DNA of 43,181 nucleotides from Candidatus Poseidonia sp. (GCA_030827365.1 JAUREO010000012.1:1-43181), one strand, 5' to 3'; shown: positions 25,501 to 34,376, counted from the first letter of the stretch. Program-made: numbers and translations. Notes: generated by a model from the sequence alone, not told the origin.

Positions 25501-28500
25501 GTTGGTGATTCGAGGTCACGTTGAGTTTAAGGCCAGCCTCCGATGATTGAACGGATATTGGGATGCGGACTATTTCGTAATTTCCGCGTTGATATGCTGC
25601 GATTTTTGCATCTTCAAGCACCTCGTGAGTTAAGACAAGATTGAATTTTGGATGTTCATCGAAATGGAGAAATTGGTTGATTTTTACTGAACCTTGGGAA
25701 CTTGCATTCATTGTGATTGTGCATGATTGAAGTAAAAGATTCGATGTCATGAAAGATGAAGATGATGGGCATCTTTGTTGGAAGCCAACATAGAATGAAT
25801 GTCGACCTATCGGAAGATTGAGACTTTGGCCATCAGAGAAACTCAACGTTGTTGAAGAGGAAAAATTTGTTGTCAAGTAGAGATAGCCGTTTTGATTGTG
25901 AGAATTCGAAAGGGGACTGTAAGGAAGGAGATATGAAAGGGATTGCCCCAAAGTTGGCGACATCTCAAGATTTTGGGTTGAAGATAACAATGTTCCTTGG
26001 CCGGACAGATTAAACTTCTGAGAAATTCCCAGTGCGGAATCATAATTTGAAGGTGGCCAAGAAAGGATTTCATGAGAAGTATCGTTAAACTCAACTGATA
26101 TGTTGCTGGGGTACATCAAGCATTGAGGTCGAAGGATAGCACGTTTGAATTCTTGACCGGGCAAAAAGGAAAGTCGGAAATCAAATTCTGTCATACCTAC
26201 TGTGGTTGTAAAATTGTATTGGCGTTGTCTGTCAACATCTTGGTTATCCCACCATGAAGCATTTACCATTTGGGTGTTTGACCATGAAGAATTCCAACCA
26301 AACGTCAAAATGTTCACCCTTTCATAAGGGCATACAGAATAGCGCTCGAGGTCTATGGATTGTTGTTGAGATGATACGAATACTTGTTCGGAGGTAATGA
26401 ATCCAACAAGCGGTTCAAGATCTTTTGATTGAATAAAATGTTCAGGCCCCAAATGAAGGGAATGGATGGAAGGCGACATGTATTCGTCCTCCGTCGAGAA
26501 GTGGAGTTGAACATAGATTGAGGAATACTGAGATGTATCGAGGTGGATTGGGAAAGGAAGACTTCTCGACTGATAATCCTCAATGGTGTTGTATTGACTG
26601 TCCAACAATGTCACGGAAATATTCGTTCCTTCGGGTATGGACATCCAACCATCGAGGACGCCATAGCCGTAATTTGGGTCTGGTGTGATAGCTTGAGACA
26701 ACCACTCACCGCTTGATTCAAACACTTCGATTTGAAATTCTATATCATCAATGTACCAACCATCGTATTCTAAGTATTGATCTGAAAAGAATGAAAAGCG
26801 AGCCCGGATATGTTGACCGGATACGTTGTTCATATCGAATGATTTCGTTGTGAATTGTTGTGGTCGATTTTGAATACAATTTCCTCCAGGAACATTCGAC
26901 CCATCAATAATACCGAGCATATAATGGGGAGAGTATGGATTCACCGATGAAATTTGATCGTGAAATTCTGGAATTGTGTTAGGAATATACCACCATGTTT
27001 GGCCGCCATCTGTCGAGATAGAAACGGTTCCGCCATCCCAGTTTGCTTCGGCACACATCCATGATTGAAATTTAATTTGAGCAGATGCATTTAGGGGAAC
27101 TTCAAATTCTGGTGTAATCAAATGAGTATAGAGGTTGTTTGTGTATCTTGTGACGAGATTGATGGCAGCACCATTCGAACCGGAAGGAAATTGTCCGGGG
27201 CCGTAGCCAGAAGTGTTGGCTGTGTTTCCAATTTCCCACCCCGTTTGCCCATCTGAAAGGATTGACCATCCTGCGGGTGCGACAATTGGGTTTTCAAAAG
27301 AAAATTGACGGGAAGTGGGGCCATTATTTCCAAGAGTGTTTGTCCACTGCCATTCATTGACAAGCGAGGATGATGTGTTTTTCCAACCGCTTGGGTCACC
27401 AAATCCTTGAGTTGGTTGGGAAGAAAAATTGCTCAATACCCTTCGTGATGGAGTTGGTGAATTTCGACCAGCCCAGATGGAAACATCGTCAATGACCATG
27501 CCCTCCCAAGTTTCGGAAAAAGAACCACCGTAATTTTTTACAGCGTCGGTATTGACTTGGAAAGACAGCAAAATTTGGCTTGCGTTAGGGTGGGATGACA
27601 AGTTGGTTGGCAAACCATAACGAATTGGAATCCAACCATACGATTCCATTCGATACGTGATGCCTTGGTAGACAAACCCCCACCCAGGAAGGCCGGGAAT
27701 TGGTGAGATAACCTGCCACGAAGAACCGTTGTCGACGCTGTACCATGTTGAAAGTTCGTCACTTGAAGCACCTTCAATGTCCCAATTCGCCCAAAATTCA
27801 AGTTCAAGAGGTCCGCTTAATCCAGAAAAGTTAGCTTCAAGATACATTATGCCGTAAGCATTGGGTGCATAATCGCCCGATAAATTACCATGAATCCAAG
27901 CTCCTCGAAGGTCTCCTTCGTTTTCTAATGTAACATTGTCAATAAAAACCCCGCCTCGATGACCTCCATCTGAAGAGGTCTCATAGCAAAATCGAAATTG
28001 GAAATTTGGTGTCGTACCTTGAAGATAGCCATCCAAAACTACAGCATGTCTTTGCCACCCAGTGGACTGGCCTGAAAAAGCCATTGACGGACTCGTGGTT
28101 AGACCACTTGTTAGATTCGCATAGCCTAAGATAGGTGTCACCACCTGCCATGTTGTGCCGTTTCGAAATTCGATCCACACGGCATCTGTGTCAAATAATG
28201 AAAGCCAAGAATCAAACTCAATGGTGTAATTTCGATACATGTTGGGCGTTGAAATTGTCGGTGATTGTATGCAAGAGTATGCCGAAGATGTAAGGTTCCC
28301 AAATGCCGTTGTAGAAATGGCGTACTGTCCATGTGTTCCGGAAGGAGGAAGAGCCATGAGACTTGAAAACGATGTATTGGCAAGATCAACGACCTCCCAA
28401 ACTGAATGATTTTGTCCAACGGAAAACCATCCATCAGGTTGGAGTGTTAAACTTTCAAAATCGGTTGAGGTGCCTCGGATTTCTTTCACCCCTAATCGCA

Positions 28501-28861
28501 ATTCGCCAGTAGAATTTGAAATTTCAAGGTCCGAAAAAGTGCCATTCCATGATGTGTTGGACAAGAGGCCATACGACGTTGATTGATATTGATACGGAAC
28601 GGGAGTAGGTTCTACTTTCATAGCTCCGTCAATAAAAGTATGATTTGCAGGAATTGAAAGAAGTGTAGTGTCAACAACATCTACATTTGAGGAGGTGGAA
28701 TTAGGCATAAAGGTTGCAATTGCTTTTTTAGATGAGTTGTTACGAGTCCATTGTTCATCGATGACAGATAGAGATAATGAATTCATGAGGATGAGCATCA
28801 CAAAAAAAAGCGCACAATACCTTGCTTTGTTCAAGGATGTTGGTGAAAGCAACTCGCCCAA
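22553..28861 (-). CDS. Giant exported membrane-anchored protein with MAM/jelly-roll-like and CARDB-like modules
   Basis: A 2102-residue protein. An N-terminal hydrophobic segment (ALFFVMLILMNSLSLSV) is a signal peptide, and a membrane helix at about 2045-2067 (VGLSILAIVVLVFVFIIRR) anchors it, leaving a 35-residue basic tail inside. The exterior is rich in Asn-X-Ser/Thr sites. Three modules end in the pattern 'G..iDdv' typical of MAM or immune-inhibitor-A-like jelly rolls: GVFIDNVTLEN (about 305), GMVIDDVSIWAG (about 455) and GWYIDDIEFQ (about 705). Near the end, residues 1947-2023 (ILVEPYRAKVGQELTISIDV onward) fit a CARDB-type adhesion fold. Middle parts look like Ig-type beta modules. The start is TTG at 28861 with GGAGG 7 bases upstream. 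Likely adhesin or polymer-binding surface protein. Confidence 0.9.
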   Translation of the reverse strand: MGELLSPTSLNKARYCALFFVMLILMNSLSLSVIDEQWTRNNSSKKAIATFMPNSTSSNVDVVDTTLLSIPANHTFIDGAMKVEPTPVPYQYQSTSYGLLSNTSWNGTFSDLEISNSTGELRLGVKEIRGTSTDFESLTLQPDGWFSVGQNHSVWEVVDLANTSFSSLMALPPSGTHGQYAISTTAFGNLTSSAYSCIQSPTISTPNMYRNYTIEFDSWLSLFDTDAVWIEFRNGTTWQVVTPILGYANLTSGLTTSPSMAFSGQSTGWQRHAVVLDGYLQGTTPNFQFRFCYETSSDGGHRGGVFIDNVTLENEGDLRGAWIHGNLSGDYAPNAYGIMYLEANFSGLSGPLELEFWANWDIEGASSDELSTWYSVDNGSSWQVISPIPGLPGWGFVYQGITYRMESYGWIPIRYGLPTNLSSHPNASQILLSFQVNTDAVKNYGGSFSETWEGMVIDDVSIWAGRNSPTPSRRVLSNFSSQPTQGFGDPSGWKNTSSSLVNEWQWTNTLGNNGPTSRQFSFENPIVAPAGWSILSDGQTGWEIGNTANTSGYGPGQFPSGSNGAAINLVTRYTNNLYTHLITPEFEVPLNASAQIKFQSWMCAEANWDGGTVSISTDGGQTWWYIPNTIPEFHDQISSVNPYSPHYMLGIIDGSNVPGGNCIQNRPQQFTTKSFDMNNVSGQHIRARFSFFSDQYLEYDGWYIDDIEFQIEVFESSGEWLSQAITPDPNYGYGVLDGWMSIPEGTNISVTLLDSQYNTIEDYQSRSLPFPIHLDTSQYSSIYVQLHFSTEDEYMSPSIHSLHLGPEHFIQSKDLEPLVGFITSEQVFVSSQQQSIDLERYSVCPYERVNILTFGWNSSWSNTQMVNASWWDNQDVDRQRQYNFTTTVGMTEFDFRLSFLPGQEFKRAILRPQCLMYPSNISVEFNDTSHEILSWPPSNYDSALGISQKFNLSGQGTLLSSTQNLEMSPTLGQSLSYLLPYSPLSNSHNQNGYLYLTTNFSSSTTLSFSDGQSLNLPIGRHSFYVGFQQRCPSSSSFMTSNLLLQSCTITMNASSQGSVKINQFLHFDEHPKFNLVLTHEVLEDAKIAAYQRGNYEIVRIPISVQSSEAGLKLNVTSNHQPMFVETIESTSIEQWLPQREIEVTTRHERLNPAKPTFDAPDITSIQLALASTSSYESAFVVVEVDQLDGTPRFRQLSGLGLAALQSSSVNCDLNFCEVIWRFRSSWLLDDVDDVHYFLKATDANGMFAGPTLHYINTQSNQIENDVEIIQLEIFDDQQRSIADWTHPLWPFHVSQSTAMEVTGRVRFDGTSNIWVGLNEAEVTIQIQAVPPINASGGQPEWPGEPVDFIQSWTGEVDENGRFTINIESPTIADKVPSNTWMNIRAFISRCGPENQTTTTSLDRTQAITEIRFLHDVSPPDFLGLDVLDPSGRVPLDGHIWMEGQNIPIRLFIADDEGLASAIEIKTWLEHRDDENGNAMMEEDEYESMWVSVNKGVTNAEIDLPLFEWADILAPNAQVGRASLVVNAFDLAGNPIANGGSEGEFNDAATFEVQRRSDTIVQLDTFSFDLENQHLLPGYQHSFKAVLTEGNGLTSLDSIRLHLMSSEYSQSCFIHYYPRFHTIDFDVDCFEETPIVTTFQQKPTSTFEVLFTFRLSWQRVSTLPDLSFLPSFSVYDEGSSIPIGFSTMERYRWTAERVLELRFDSIVDQTSPQGEVFNGELTLSKQDLIEAIIGVYYNSSSIYAQELPQEGAIHWRLEDGERTRTGIENFSSNGQYQILITIESLVMVNDEGTLTFSIIGMNDWNSNSLELSIVLDDQKPRGVLPQGIFENLRSNALEEVELIFVVDDAGGIGVHDTVMYIQLFRAGKPVDGMNKSFILTGEMTGMSRTTFADLINLSFTDFIFERGDSFEIWFNVVDNAGYTMSGLGSQEQPYRFGITLVAFEPAFQDILVEPYRAKVGQELTISIDVVNPGLLSGSTNLILRNDEGKILNSTELLLESGQTQRIQWTVEAWKEGRLGLTIELENRTPQISIPMAAVEPFDVEDETSAMVNVGLSILAIVVLVFVFIIRRNQKVEKWFEHIDFNNQNPPLKLQKVVDAREEQ

Positions 28862-28868
28862 CTCAGCG

Positions 28869-28885
28869 CCTCCTCAACTGAGGAG
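28869..28885. promoter_or_regulatory. Inverted repeat overlapping the Shine-Dalgarno of the giant gene
   Basis: CTCCTCA (28870-28876) and TGAGGAG (28879-28885) form a perfect 7-base inverted repeat with 2 bases between. In the minus-strand mRNA the 3' arm and next base contain GGAGG, the ribosome binding site for the TTG start, so a hairpin could hide it. Confidence 0.45.
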
Positions 28886-28980
28886 ATGAGGTCTTGCATT
28901 TCAAGGACTGTGTTCTTCGCATCTAATTTTTCGTTGAAATAAAGCCGAGAATTCAAATCCTGTGGAGAGTAGCACTCATC

Positions 28981-29961
28981 ATGGCGTCGAAGCGTTCCCT
29001 AACGGACGAACAAGCGCACGAAATTGAAGAGCAATTGTTCTCGACAAACCGACTTCAATCGAACCGAAAAATTCCTGTCCCACTTCCGCGACCTGATTTT
29101 TGGCAGATGATTCGGAAATTGCTCGCCGATTTGGACCTCGAAATTCAGGAGTTGCTGCGCAAAGGCAGTCGTGATATGCGTTTGCAAAATAGACAAAGGA
29201 AGCAATCCAATATACGAAGAATTGCCTCAGATTTAGCCCGTCGTAGAATGGTGGCGATGATGCAATATGTTGCTTCTCAATCCATCCGAAGTGTTGACTT
29301 TCGAGACGATGGAGAGGCACTTCCGCCTATGGATTGGCAGCGCCATGACCCCGCAGAAAAAGCATTTTTTCTTGCGATTCAAAATGATATTGACCGCTTC
29401 AAGAAAGAAATTGATTGGCTGAGCATACAGCAAGGCATCGAAGGTGAAATTTTCGTCGACGAACCTTCCACGGTGGCACGCGGCACAATGCAACTCGATG
29501 CCTACATGAACGGAGTTAAGCAGCTTACAAGCCAACCTCCACCAACTTTGGCCTTTGAGGACGATGAACCTGAGGTCATTGAATTTGATATCGATGAAGA
29601 AGATCGAATTCTTGTAGAGCCCGAATGGCCAGAATTAAGTGAATATGGTGCGGAACAACCTGTAGAAAAATCAAACACTGCTGCTCAACATAAGTTCGAA
29701 CAATATACGAGTTCAATCGCTCCTGAATTAGCCCCATCAACCTCATCGAAGAAAACGATTCCAGAAACTTCACCTGTTTCAAACCCTGAACCTCGAGGTG
29801 CTGAGCTCATACGAATTCGAATCATTGAATCAAGTGACGAACCAATCATGGATGAACACGGAAATGAAATCGAGTTGCAAACCGGCGATGTTCACATGCT
29901 ATCGGAAGAAACTGCTCAATGGCTTATCGACACCGGCCTTGCTGAAAACGCAAACCTGTAG
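28981..29961 (+). CDS. GINS complex subunit, Gins51 (Gins15) type, with long linker
   Basis: Subunit of the archaeal GINS complex, which joins MCM helicase and primase/GAN at the fork. The order of domains is that of Gins51: an N-terminal helical A domain (residues about 1-160: IPVPLPRPDFWQMIRKLLAD, then IRRIASDLARRRMVAMMQY) and a C-terminal small beta B domain (about 275-326) ending ETGDV-like, seen as ELIRIRIIESSDEPIMD and GNEIELQTGDVHMLSEETAQ. Archaeal Gins51 proteins I know are about 180-210 residues; here an acidic, Pro/Ser-rich linker of roughly 100 residues (170-270) separates A and B. ATG at 28981 has a weak GGAGA upstream and a possible TATA (GAAATAAAG, 28936-28944). The gene is divergent from the giant surface protein and convergent with S10. 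Confidence 0.83.
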   Translation: MASKRSLTDEQAHEIEEQLFSTNRLQSNRKIPVPLPRPDFWQMIRKLLADLDLEIQELLRKGSRDMRLQNRQRKQSNIRRIASDLARRRMVAMMQYVASQSIRSVDFRDDGEALPPMDWQRHDPAEKAFFLAIQNDIDRFKKEIDWLSIQQGIEGEIFVDEPSTVARGTMQLDAYMNGVKQLTSQPPPTLAFEDDEPEVIEFDIDEEDRILVEPEWPELSEYGAEQPVEKSNTAAQHKFEQYTSSIAPELAPSTSSKKTIPETSPVSNPEPRGAELIRIRIIESSDEPIMDEHGNEIELQTGDVHMLSEETAQWLIDTGLAENANL

Positions 29962-29974
29962 AAAATATTCTTCT

Positions 29975-30304
29975 TCAATTTGCACTTCGCATTGAAATTT
30001 CGATGCTGACTGTATCTGGAATAGGGACTCGAGCAATTCGACGAAGGGCTGCTTCATCTTTGTTTGATGTGAGGTCCATTTCAAGAAGGCGCTTGTGTAC
30101 TCGCATTTCCCAGTGATCGTAGGTTTCACTACCTTCACCATCAGGTGCCTTTCGGACAGGTACGACAAGTCGTCGTGTCGGGAGAGGAATGGGTCCGCGT
30201 AGCTTGATGCCATCAGCGTCGCAAATCATTTTGATTTGACTTGCTACAAGGTCAATATCGCTGTGGTTCTCGCCTGTCAATTTGATGACGGTTACAGCAG
30301 CCAT
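29975..30304 (-). CDS. rpsJ: Small ribosomal subunit protein S10
   Basis: Archaeal uS10, 109 residues, part of the 30S head and, in other species, an assembly and antitermination factor. Recognised by IKLTGENHSDIDLVASQIK, then GPIPLPTRRLVVPVRK, YDHWEMRVHKRLLEM and VSIEISM, which match the family. The ATG at 30304 is chosen since GGGAG stands 6 bases upstream; the frame could extend seven residues further without support. It lies 41 bases downstream of aEF1A on the same strand, the conserved tuf-rpsJ order of archaea, and converges with GINS 13 bases away. Confidence 0.96.
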   Translation of the reverse strand: MAAVTVIKLTGENHSDIDLVASQIKMICDADGIKLRGPIPLPTRRLVVPVRKAPDGEGSETYDHWEMRVHKRLLEMDLTSNKDEAALRRIARVPIPDTVSIEISMRSAN

Positions 30305-30345
30305 GGATTCTCCCTTCCTCTTCAAGTGTCAGTTGTATGAAAGAA

Positions 30346-31635
30346 TCACTTCTTTTCGATCTTCAAACAAACGCCAGCAGCGACGGTCTTACCCATGTCT
30401 CGAATAGCGAATCGAGAAAGTTCAGGGAAAGTATCCATCTGTTCAATTGCCATTGGCTTTGTTGGTTGGAATCGAATCAAACAAGCGTCACCAGTCTTGA
30501 GGAATGATGGGTTTGGTTCTTTACCTGCTTTGTTGGTCTTTTCAAGGAGTTCCATGAATTTCACAGCGACTTGAGCAGTGTGTGCGTGGAAAACCGGGGT
30601 GTAACCAACGGAAACAACCTTTGGAATGTCCATAAGTTGAATTTGACCAACGAAGGTTTCGTCGTGTCGGACGAATGTTGGTGCACTGTCAGCGTATCCT
30701 GCAACGTCTCCACGTCGAATGTCAGTGGTTGAAAGACCACGAACGTTGAAACCAACGTTGTCACCTGGTCCAGCACTTGTTACGATTGTGTGGTGCATTT
30801 CGATGGACCTTACTTCAGCAGACTTTTGGGACGGGTTAAACACAACGGTCTTACCTGTGTTCAGTGTACCAGTTTCGATTTTTCCGACTGGAACCGTTCC
30901 GATACCGCCGATCTTGTAGACATCCTGAATAGGTAGTCGAAGTGGCTTGTCAACTGGCTTGTTTGGTTCTGCCATCGCATCGATTGCTTCAAACAAAGTT
31001 GGTCCGTTGTACCATGGGCACTTGTCGGATTTCTTGAACACATTGTCGCCGTTTAGGGATGATGCTGGAATCATTGGAACATCGTCTGGCTTGAAACCAG
31101 CACGCTTGAGGAGGTCTGAAACTTGGCTGCAAGCTTCCTTGTACTTGTCTTCACTCCAATCGACACCGGAAATATCCATCTTGTTGACGTGGACAATGAG
31201 GCCACTAACACCAAGAACCTTTGCGAGGAAAGCGTGTTCTCGAGTTTGAGCGTTCACACCATCGTTTGCAGCACAGAGGAGAACTGCTGTGTCAGCTTGG
31301 GAAGCACCGGTAATCATGTTCTTCACGAAGTCTCGGTGACCTGGTGCGTCGATGATTGTCCAGTACCACTTAGGAGTAAAGAACTCCTTATGTGCGACGT
31401 CGATGGTAATACCACGTTCTCGCTCTTCTTTCAAACCGTCCATAACGTATGCAAGTCCGAATCCAGCTTTGCCTGATTCTGCTGCAAGTTTTTCGTTCTT
31501 GTCGATAACGTGTTGATCAATGTGGCCTGAATCGAGGAGAAGTCGACCGACTGTAGTTGACTTTCCGTGATCAACGTGACCAATAAACACAATGTTACGA
31601 TGTGGCTTACTCTTGTCTTCCCATTCTGATGGCAT
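30346..31635 (-). CDS. tuf: Translation elongation factor aEF1A
   Basis: GTPase delivering aminoacyl-tRNA to the ribosome, 429 residues, a normal archaeal length. G1 is GHVDHGKST (residues 19-27), G2 region RERGITIDVAHKEF, G3 DAPGHRDF, G4 NKMD. Domain II (KIGGIGTVPVGKIETG) and domain III (VFHAHTAQVAVKFMELLEKT and RFAIRDMGKTVAAGV) are complete. GGAGCGATTA precedes the ATG, and a TATA-like CAAATAGGG sits about 40 bases upstream in the 91-base gap behind pyruvate kinase, so it probably has its own promoter and shares its message with rpsJ. The str-operon genes rpsL, rpsG and fusA are not adjacent. Confidence 0.98.
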   Translation of the reverse strand: MPSEWEDKSKPHRNIVFIGHVDHGKSTTVGRLLLDSGHIDQHVIDKNEKLAAESGKAGFGLAYVMDGLKEERERGITIDVAHKEFFTPKWYWTIIDAPGHRDFVKNMITGASQADTAVLLCAANDGVNAQTREHAFLAKVLGVSGLIVHVNKMDISGVDWSEDKYKEACSQVSDLLKRAGFKPDDVPMIPASSLNGDNVFKKSDKCPWYNGPTLFEAIDAMAEPNKPVDKPLRLPIQDVYKIGGIGTVPVGKIETGTLNTGKTVVFNPSQKSAEVRSIEMHHTIVTSAGPGDNVGFNVRGLSTTDIRRGDVAGYADSAPTFVRHDETFVGQIQLMDIPKVVSVGYTPVFHAHTAQVAVKFMELLEKTNKAGKEPNPSFLKTGDACLIRFQPTKPMAIEQMDTFPELSRFAIRDMGKTVAAGVCLKIEKK

Positions 31636-31726
31636 ATTAATCGCTCCTTAGCAGACCTTCCGAAATAGAACCCCTATTTGAAGACCGCGATTCAAGAATT
31701 GTACATTTTCTGTTCAATTCTGCGTG

Positions 31727-33178
31727 CTATTCATCGGTCTTTACCGTTCCATCTCCGAGGATACTGTAAAGTCGTAGCGTACTCGTACTTCCTGTGATTG
31801 CTTTCGGGCTTCCAGACATCGCAATGACCTTGTCTCCTGGCTCAAGTCGCCCATCTTTAACCAATGCCTCGATGGCGGCTTTCATTGTTGCAGAACCTCG
31901 CTCGTACTCTTCCACCATGACCGTATCAACACCTGATAACATACATGTTCGTCGTAATGCTCGAATTCGATTGCTGACTGCAGTAACTGGAACTTCAGGT
32001 CGATATCCTGCAACAAGTCTTGGAGCATTGCCATGTTCAGTTGCTACTACGATTCGAGCTGCCCCAGAAATTTCTGCAAGCAGTACTCCAGCGTGAGCGA
32101 TGGCTCTGGTACTTCGAAATCGAGCAAGAGCGGTAGGCCGACTGCCAGTTGATGCGAAGGATTGTTCGGTTGAAGATGCGATTCGAGCCATCGTTTCAAC
32201 TGAGAGCGATGGATACGCACCTACGGCTGTTTCTCCGGAAAGCATCACGCATGATGCACCCTGCCGAATTGCGGACGAGACATCGGTGACTTCGGCACGC
32301 GTTGGCCGAGGATTTGCTGTCATGGTCTCGAGCATTTGTGTAGCGACAATAGACACCATTCCACGTTCAATTGCTTTTGAAATGATATGTTCTTGTGCTA
32401 TTGGGACATCTTCGAGTGGTATTTCAACTCCCAAATCTCCGCGTGCTACCATGACGGCTTGACAATAATCGAGAATTTCATCCAAATTCTTGAGCGCAAG
32501 AGGGTGTTCAATTTTGGCTACAATTGGTGTATGTACGCCGGATTTTTTGATGTAATCCTTCACGGGAATGAGGTCGCTTGCCGTCCTCACATAACTCACA
32601 GCAACATAATCCGCTTCGCATTTGAGTGCATGCTCAAGTGCAAGAACATCTTTTGGACCGAATGCGGGCACATTAAGATGAGTTCCAGGAAAATTGAGAC
32701 CTTTTCCTGTATCGACAATGCCTCCGTTCTTGACAACACAATTGATGACTTTGCCATCGATTGACTCGACGGTGAGTTCAACCAATCCATCAGCGATAAG
32801 AATGGATGCATCTTTTTGGATTTGGTCTTCTATTCCGTCGATTTCAACTGGAAGATTTCCATCGAATGCACCCTCGATTTGACTTCGACCAATGTGCAAT
32901 GACACAATGCTGCCTTGGGCCAAAAGAACCTCTTTGTCGATGGTGCCAATTCGAATTTTTGGCCCAGGTAGGTCTGCTAAAATACAAGTCGGCTGACCAC
33001 GTTCTTTCTCAAGTTCGCGAATGATGGAATACAATTCAGTTTTGTCTTCAGGCGTTCCATGTGAATAATTGAGCCTGAACACATCAGCACCTGATTGAAG
33101 CAAATCCAAGATGTCTTTTTTGGTCGCTGTTGCTGGACCGAGGGTTGAAACGATTCGGGTTTTTCTCACTGTGTTCAC
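31727..33178 (-). CDS. pyk: Pyruvate kinase
   Basis: Final glycolytic enzyme, phosphoenolpyruvate plus ADP to pyruvate plus ATP. Family blocks in order: KTRIVSTLGPATATK, VFRLNYSHG (K+/PEP site), ILADLPGPKIRIG, VAKIEHPLALKNLDEI with the catalytic lysine, MVARGDLGVEIP, QMLETMTANPRPTRAEVTDV and VMLSGETAVGAYPSLSVE. The C-terminal allosteric domain is present. A GTG at 33178 is chosen, giving 483 residues: the frame extends upstream to 33241 but then overlaps the lipoprotein gene, whose stop ends 5 bases before this GTG. So it appears translationally linked to the upstream lipoprotein gene. A second GTG at 33169 is possible. Confidence 0.95.
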   Translation of the reverse strand: MNTVRKTRIVSTLGPATATKKDILDLLQSGADVFRLNYSHGTPEDKTELYSIIRELEKERGQPTCILADLPGPKIRIGTIDKEVLLAQGSIVSLHIGRSQIEGAFDGNLPVEIDGIEDQIQKDASILIADGLVELTVESIDGKVINCVVKNGGIVDTGKGLNFPGTHLNVPAFGPKDVLALEHALKCEADYVAVSYVRTASDLIPVKDYIKKSGVHTPIVAKIEHPLALKNLDEILDYCQAVMVARGDLGVEIPLEDVPIAQEHIISKAIERGMVSIVATQMLETMTANPRPTRAEVTDVSSAIRQGASCVMLSGETAVGAYPSLSVETMARIASSTEQSFASTGSRPTALARFRSTRAIAHAGVLLAEISGAARIVVATEHGNAPRLVAGYRPEVPVTAVSNRIRALRRTCMLSGVDTVMVEEYERGSATMKAAIEALVKDGRLEPGDKVIAMSGSPKAITGSTSTLRLYSILGDGTVKTDE

Positions 33179-33182
33179 CGGT

Positions 33183-34376
33183 TTACTTGTAATAGAGGCG
33201 GATGACAAAGGATTCGACGAGCAAATCATTGAACTTGTCATTTTGAATGGTTATTGTCCATTCACCGTCACCATATGTAGAGTCTGAATCTGTAAAGAGA
33301 TACGATGATAAGGTGAGATAAATGCAGTCATTGTTGCTCTCGTCGCAATCATCACCATCACTTCGTTGGTCGATACCTACTTCAGATGTATTTGCTGCTT
33401 CTTCATCATCTTCATTGTAGGCATAAAGATCCAATTTTGCCCTGCAGTTGTTCGTTCCTACAACAGGTGTGCAATCACCGTCTTGTTGAGGATATGTAAG
33501 TTCAGCGACTGCTTTCCGAATGGTATTTCCACCATCTTTATCGTAGACGATCATGACATCGAAATCTTCCTCAATTGCATTGTTCGATGTGTTTCCTGAA
33601 ATTTCAAAATCAGACCAGTAACCTGCATATGAGATGTACACGCGAATGGTGTCTTTGTCCACAAAGCCAACATCATTTTTCACCGTGAGGGCAATTTCAT
33701 ACTCACCTGGAGCGACATTTTCCCAGTTCACTGATTCGCCAGACAGGTCTGCATCATTTTCGCTATCGCCATCAGCATCTGAATCTTCATTCAAATTAAG
33801 GTCCCAATGCCAGGAGGCAATGTATTGACTTGGGTCGCCAGAATCTGAATCAGAACCATCAAGGGAAACGGTCATGGTCGCATCAATAGAACGGTCTGAC
33901 ATTTCTTTATCTCGTTCACAAATCCAAAGAACGATGTGCGTATTTTCGCTAATAGCCTCATCTTCACAATCTTCCGAATCGCTATATTGAGTAATGGTTG
34001 CGGACGGAGGTTCAGCACCAGCTTCACCAATCGTGATCGATTTAGAGGTGTCCTTGGATCTTGAACCATCTGAAATGGTGAGTGTGACTTCAAAGGTTCC
34101 AGTCACTTGGAATGTCCATTCTGCTGTTCGACCTGTCTCGTCAATAGAATTGTCGGAGTCAAAGTCCCAACGGTAGGTAAGTGACCCATCAGAAGGAGTT
34201 GAACTTGATGCATCAAAGTACACCACATCACCAGCACGAATGTTGGATGAAGGTGAATATTTGATGACTGGGAACAGTTCTTCTTGGGCCTCATCACTCT
34301 CTCCTGAGAATAGGCACCCTGACAGTGTACTCATGGCGAGCAACAACCCGAGGAGGACCGCTTGCAGGCTTCGCAT
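33183..34376 (-). CDS. PKD-domain lipoprotein
   Basis: A 397-residue exported protein with a lipoprotein signal: hydrophobic LQAVLLGLLLAMSTLSGC with lipobox LSGC and lipid-anchored Cys21. A PKD domain follows at about residues 35-120 (FPVIKYSPSSNIRAGDVVYF, YRWDFDSDN, then GTFEVTLTISDG). A second PKD-like module (about 135-255) has WHWDLNLNEDSD and GEYEIALTVKNDVG. The C-terminal 120 residues (WTITIQNDKFNDLLVESFVI) resemble a proprotein-convertase P-like beta domain. The ATG at 34376 is preferred to an upstream start at 34484, which would overlap polB and add a non-signal sequence. The product may bind polysaccharide or protein at the cell surface; partner unknown. Confidence 0.87.
   Translation of the reverse strand: MRSLQAVLLGLLLAMSTLSGCLFSGESDEAQEELFPVIKYSPSSNIRAGDVVYFDASSSTPSDGSLTYRWDFDSDNSIDETGRTAEWTFQVTGTFEVTLTISDGSRSKDTSKSITIGEAGAEPPSATITQYSDSEDCEDEAISENTHIVLWICERDKEMSDRSIDATMTVSLDGSDSDSGDPSQYIASWHWDLNLNEDSDADGDSENDADLSGESVNWENVAPGEYEIALTVKNDVGFVDKDTIRVYISYAGYWSDFEISGNTSNNAIEEDFDVMIVYDKDGGNTIRKAVAELTYPQQDGDCTPVVGTNNCRAKLDLYAYNEDDEEAANTSEVGIDQRSDGDDCDESNNDCIYLTLSSYLFTDSDSTYGDGEWTITIQNDKFNDLLVESFVIRLYYK

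Noticed and set aside
33179-33241. Longer N terminus for pyruvate kinase
   Set aside because: It overlaps the lipoprotein gene, is Ser-rich and absent from the family; GTG 33178 fits better.
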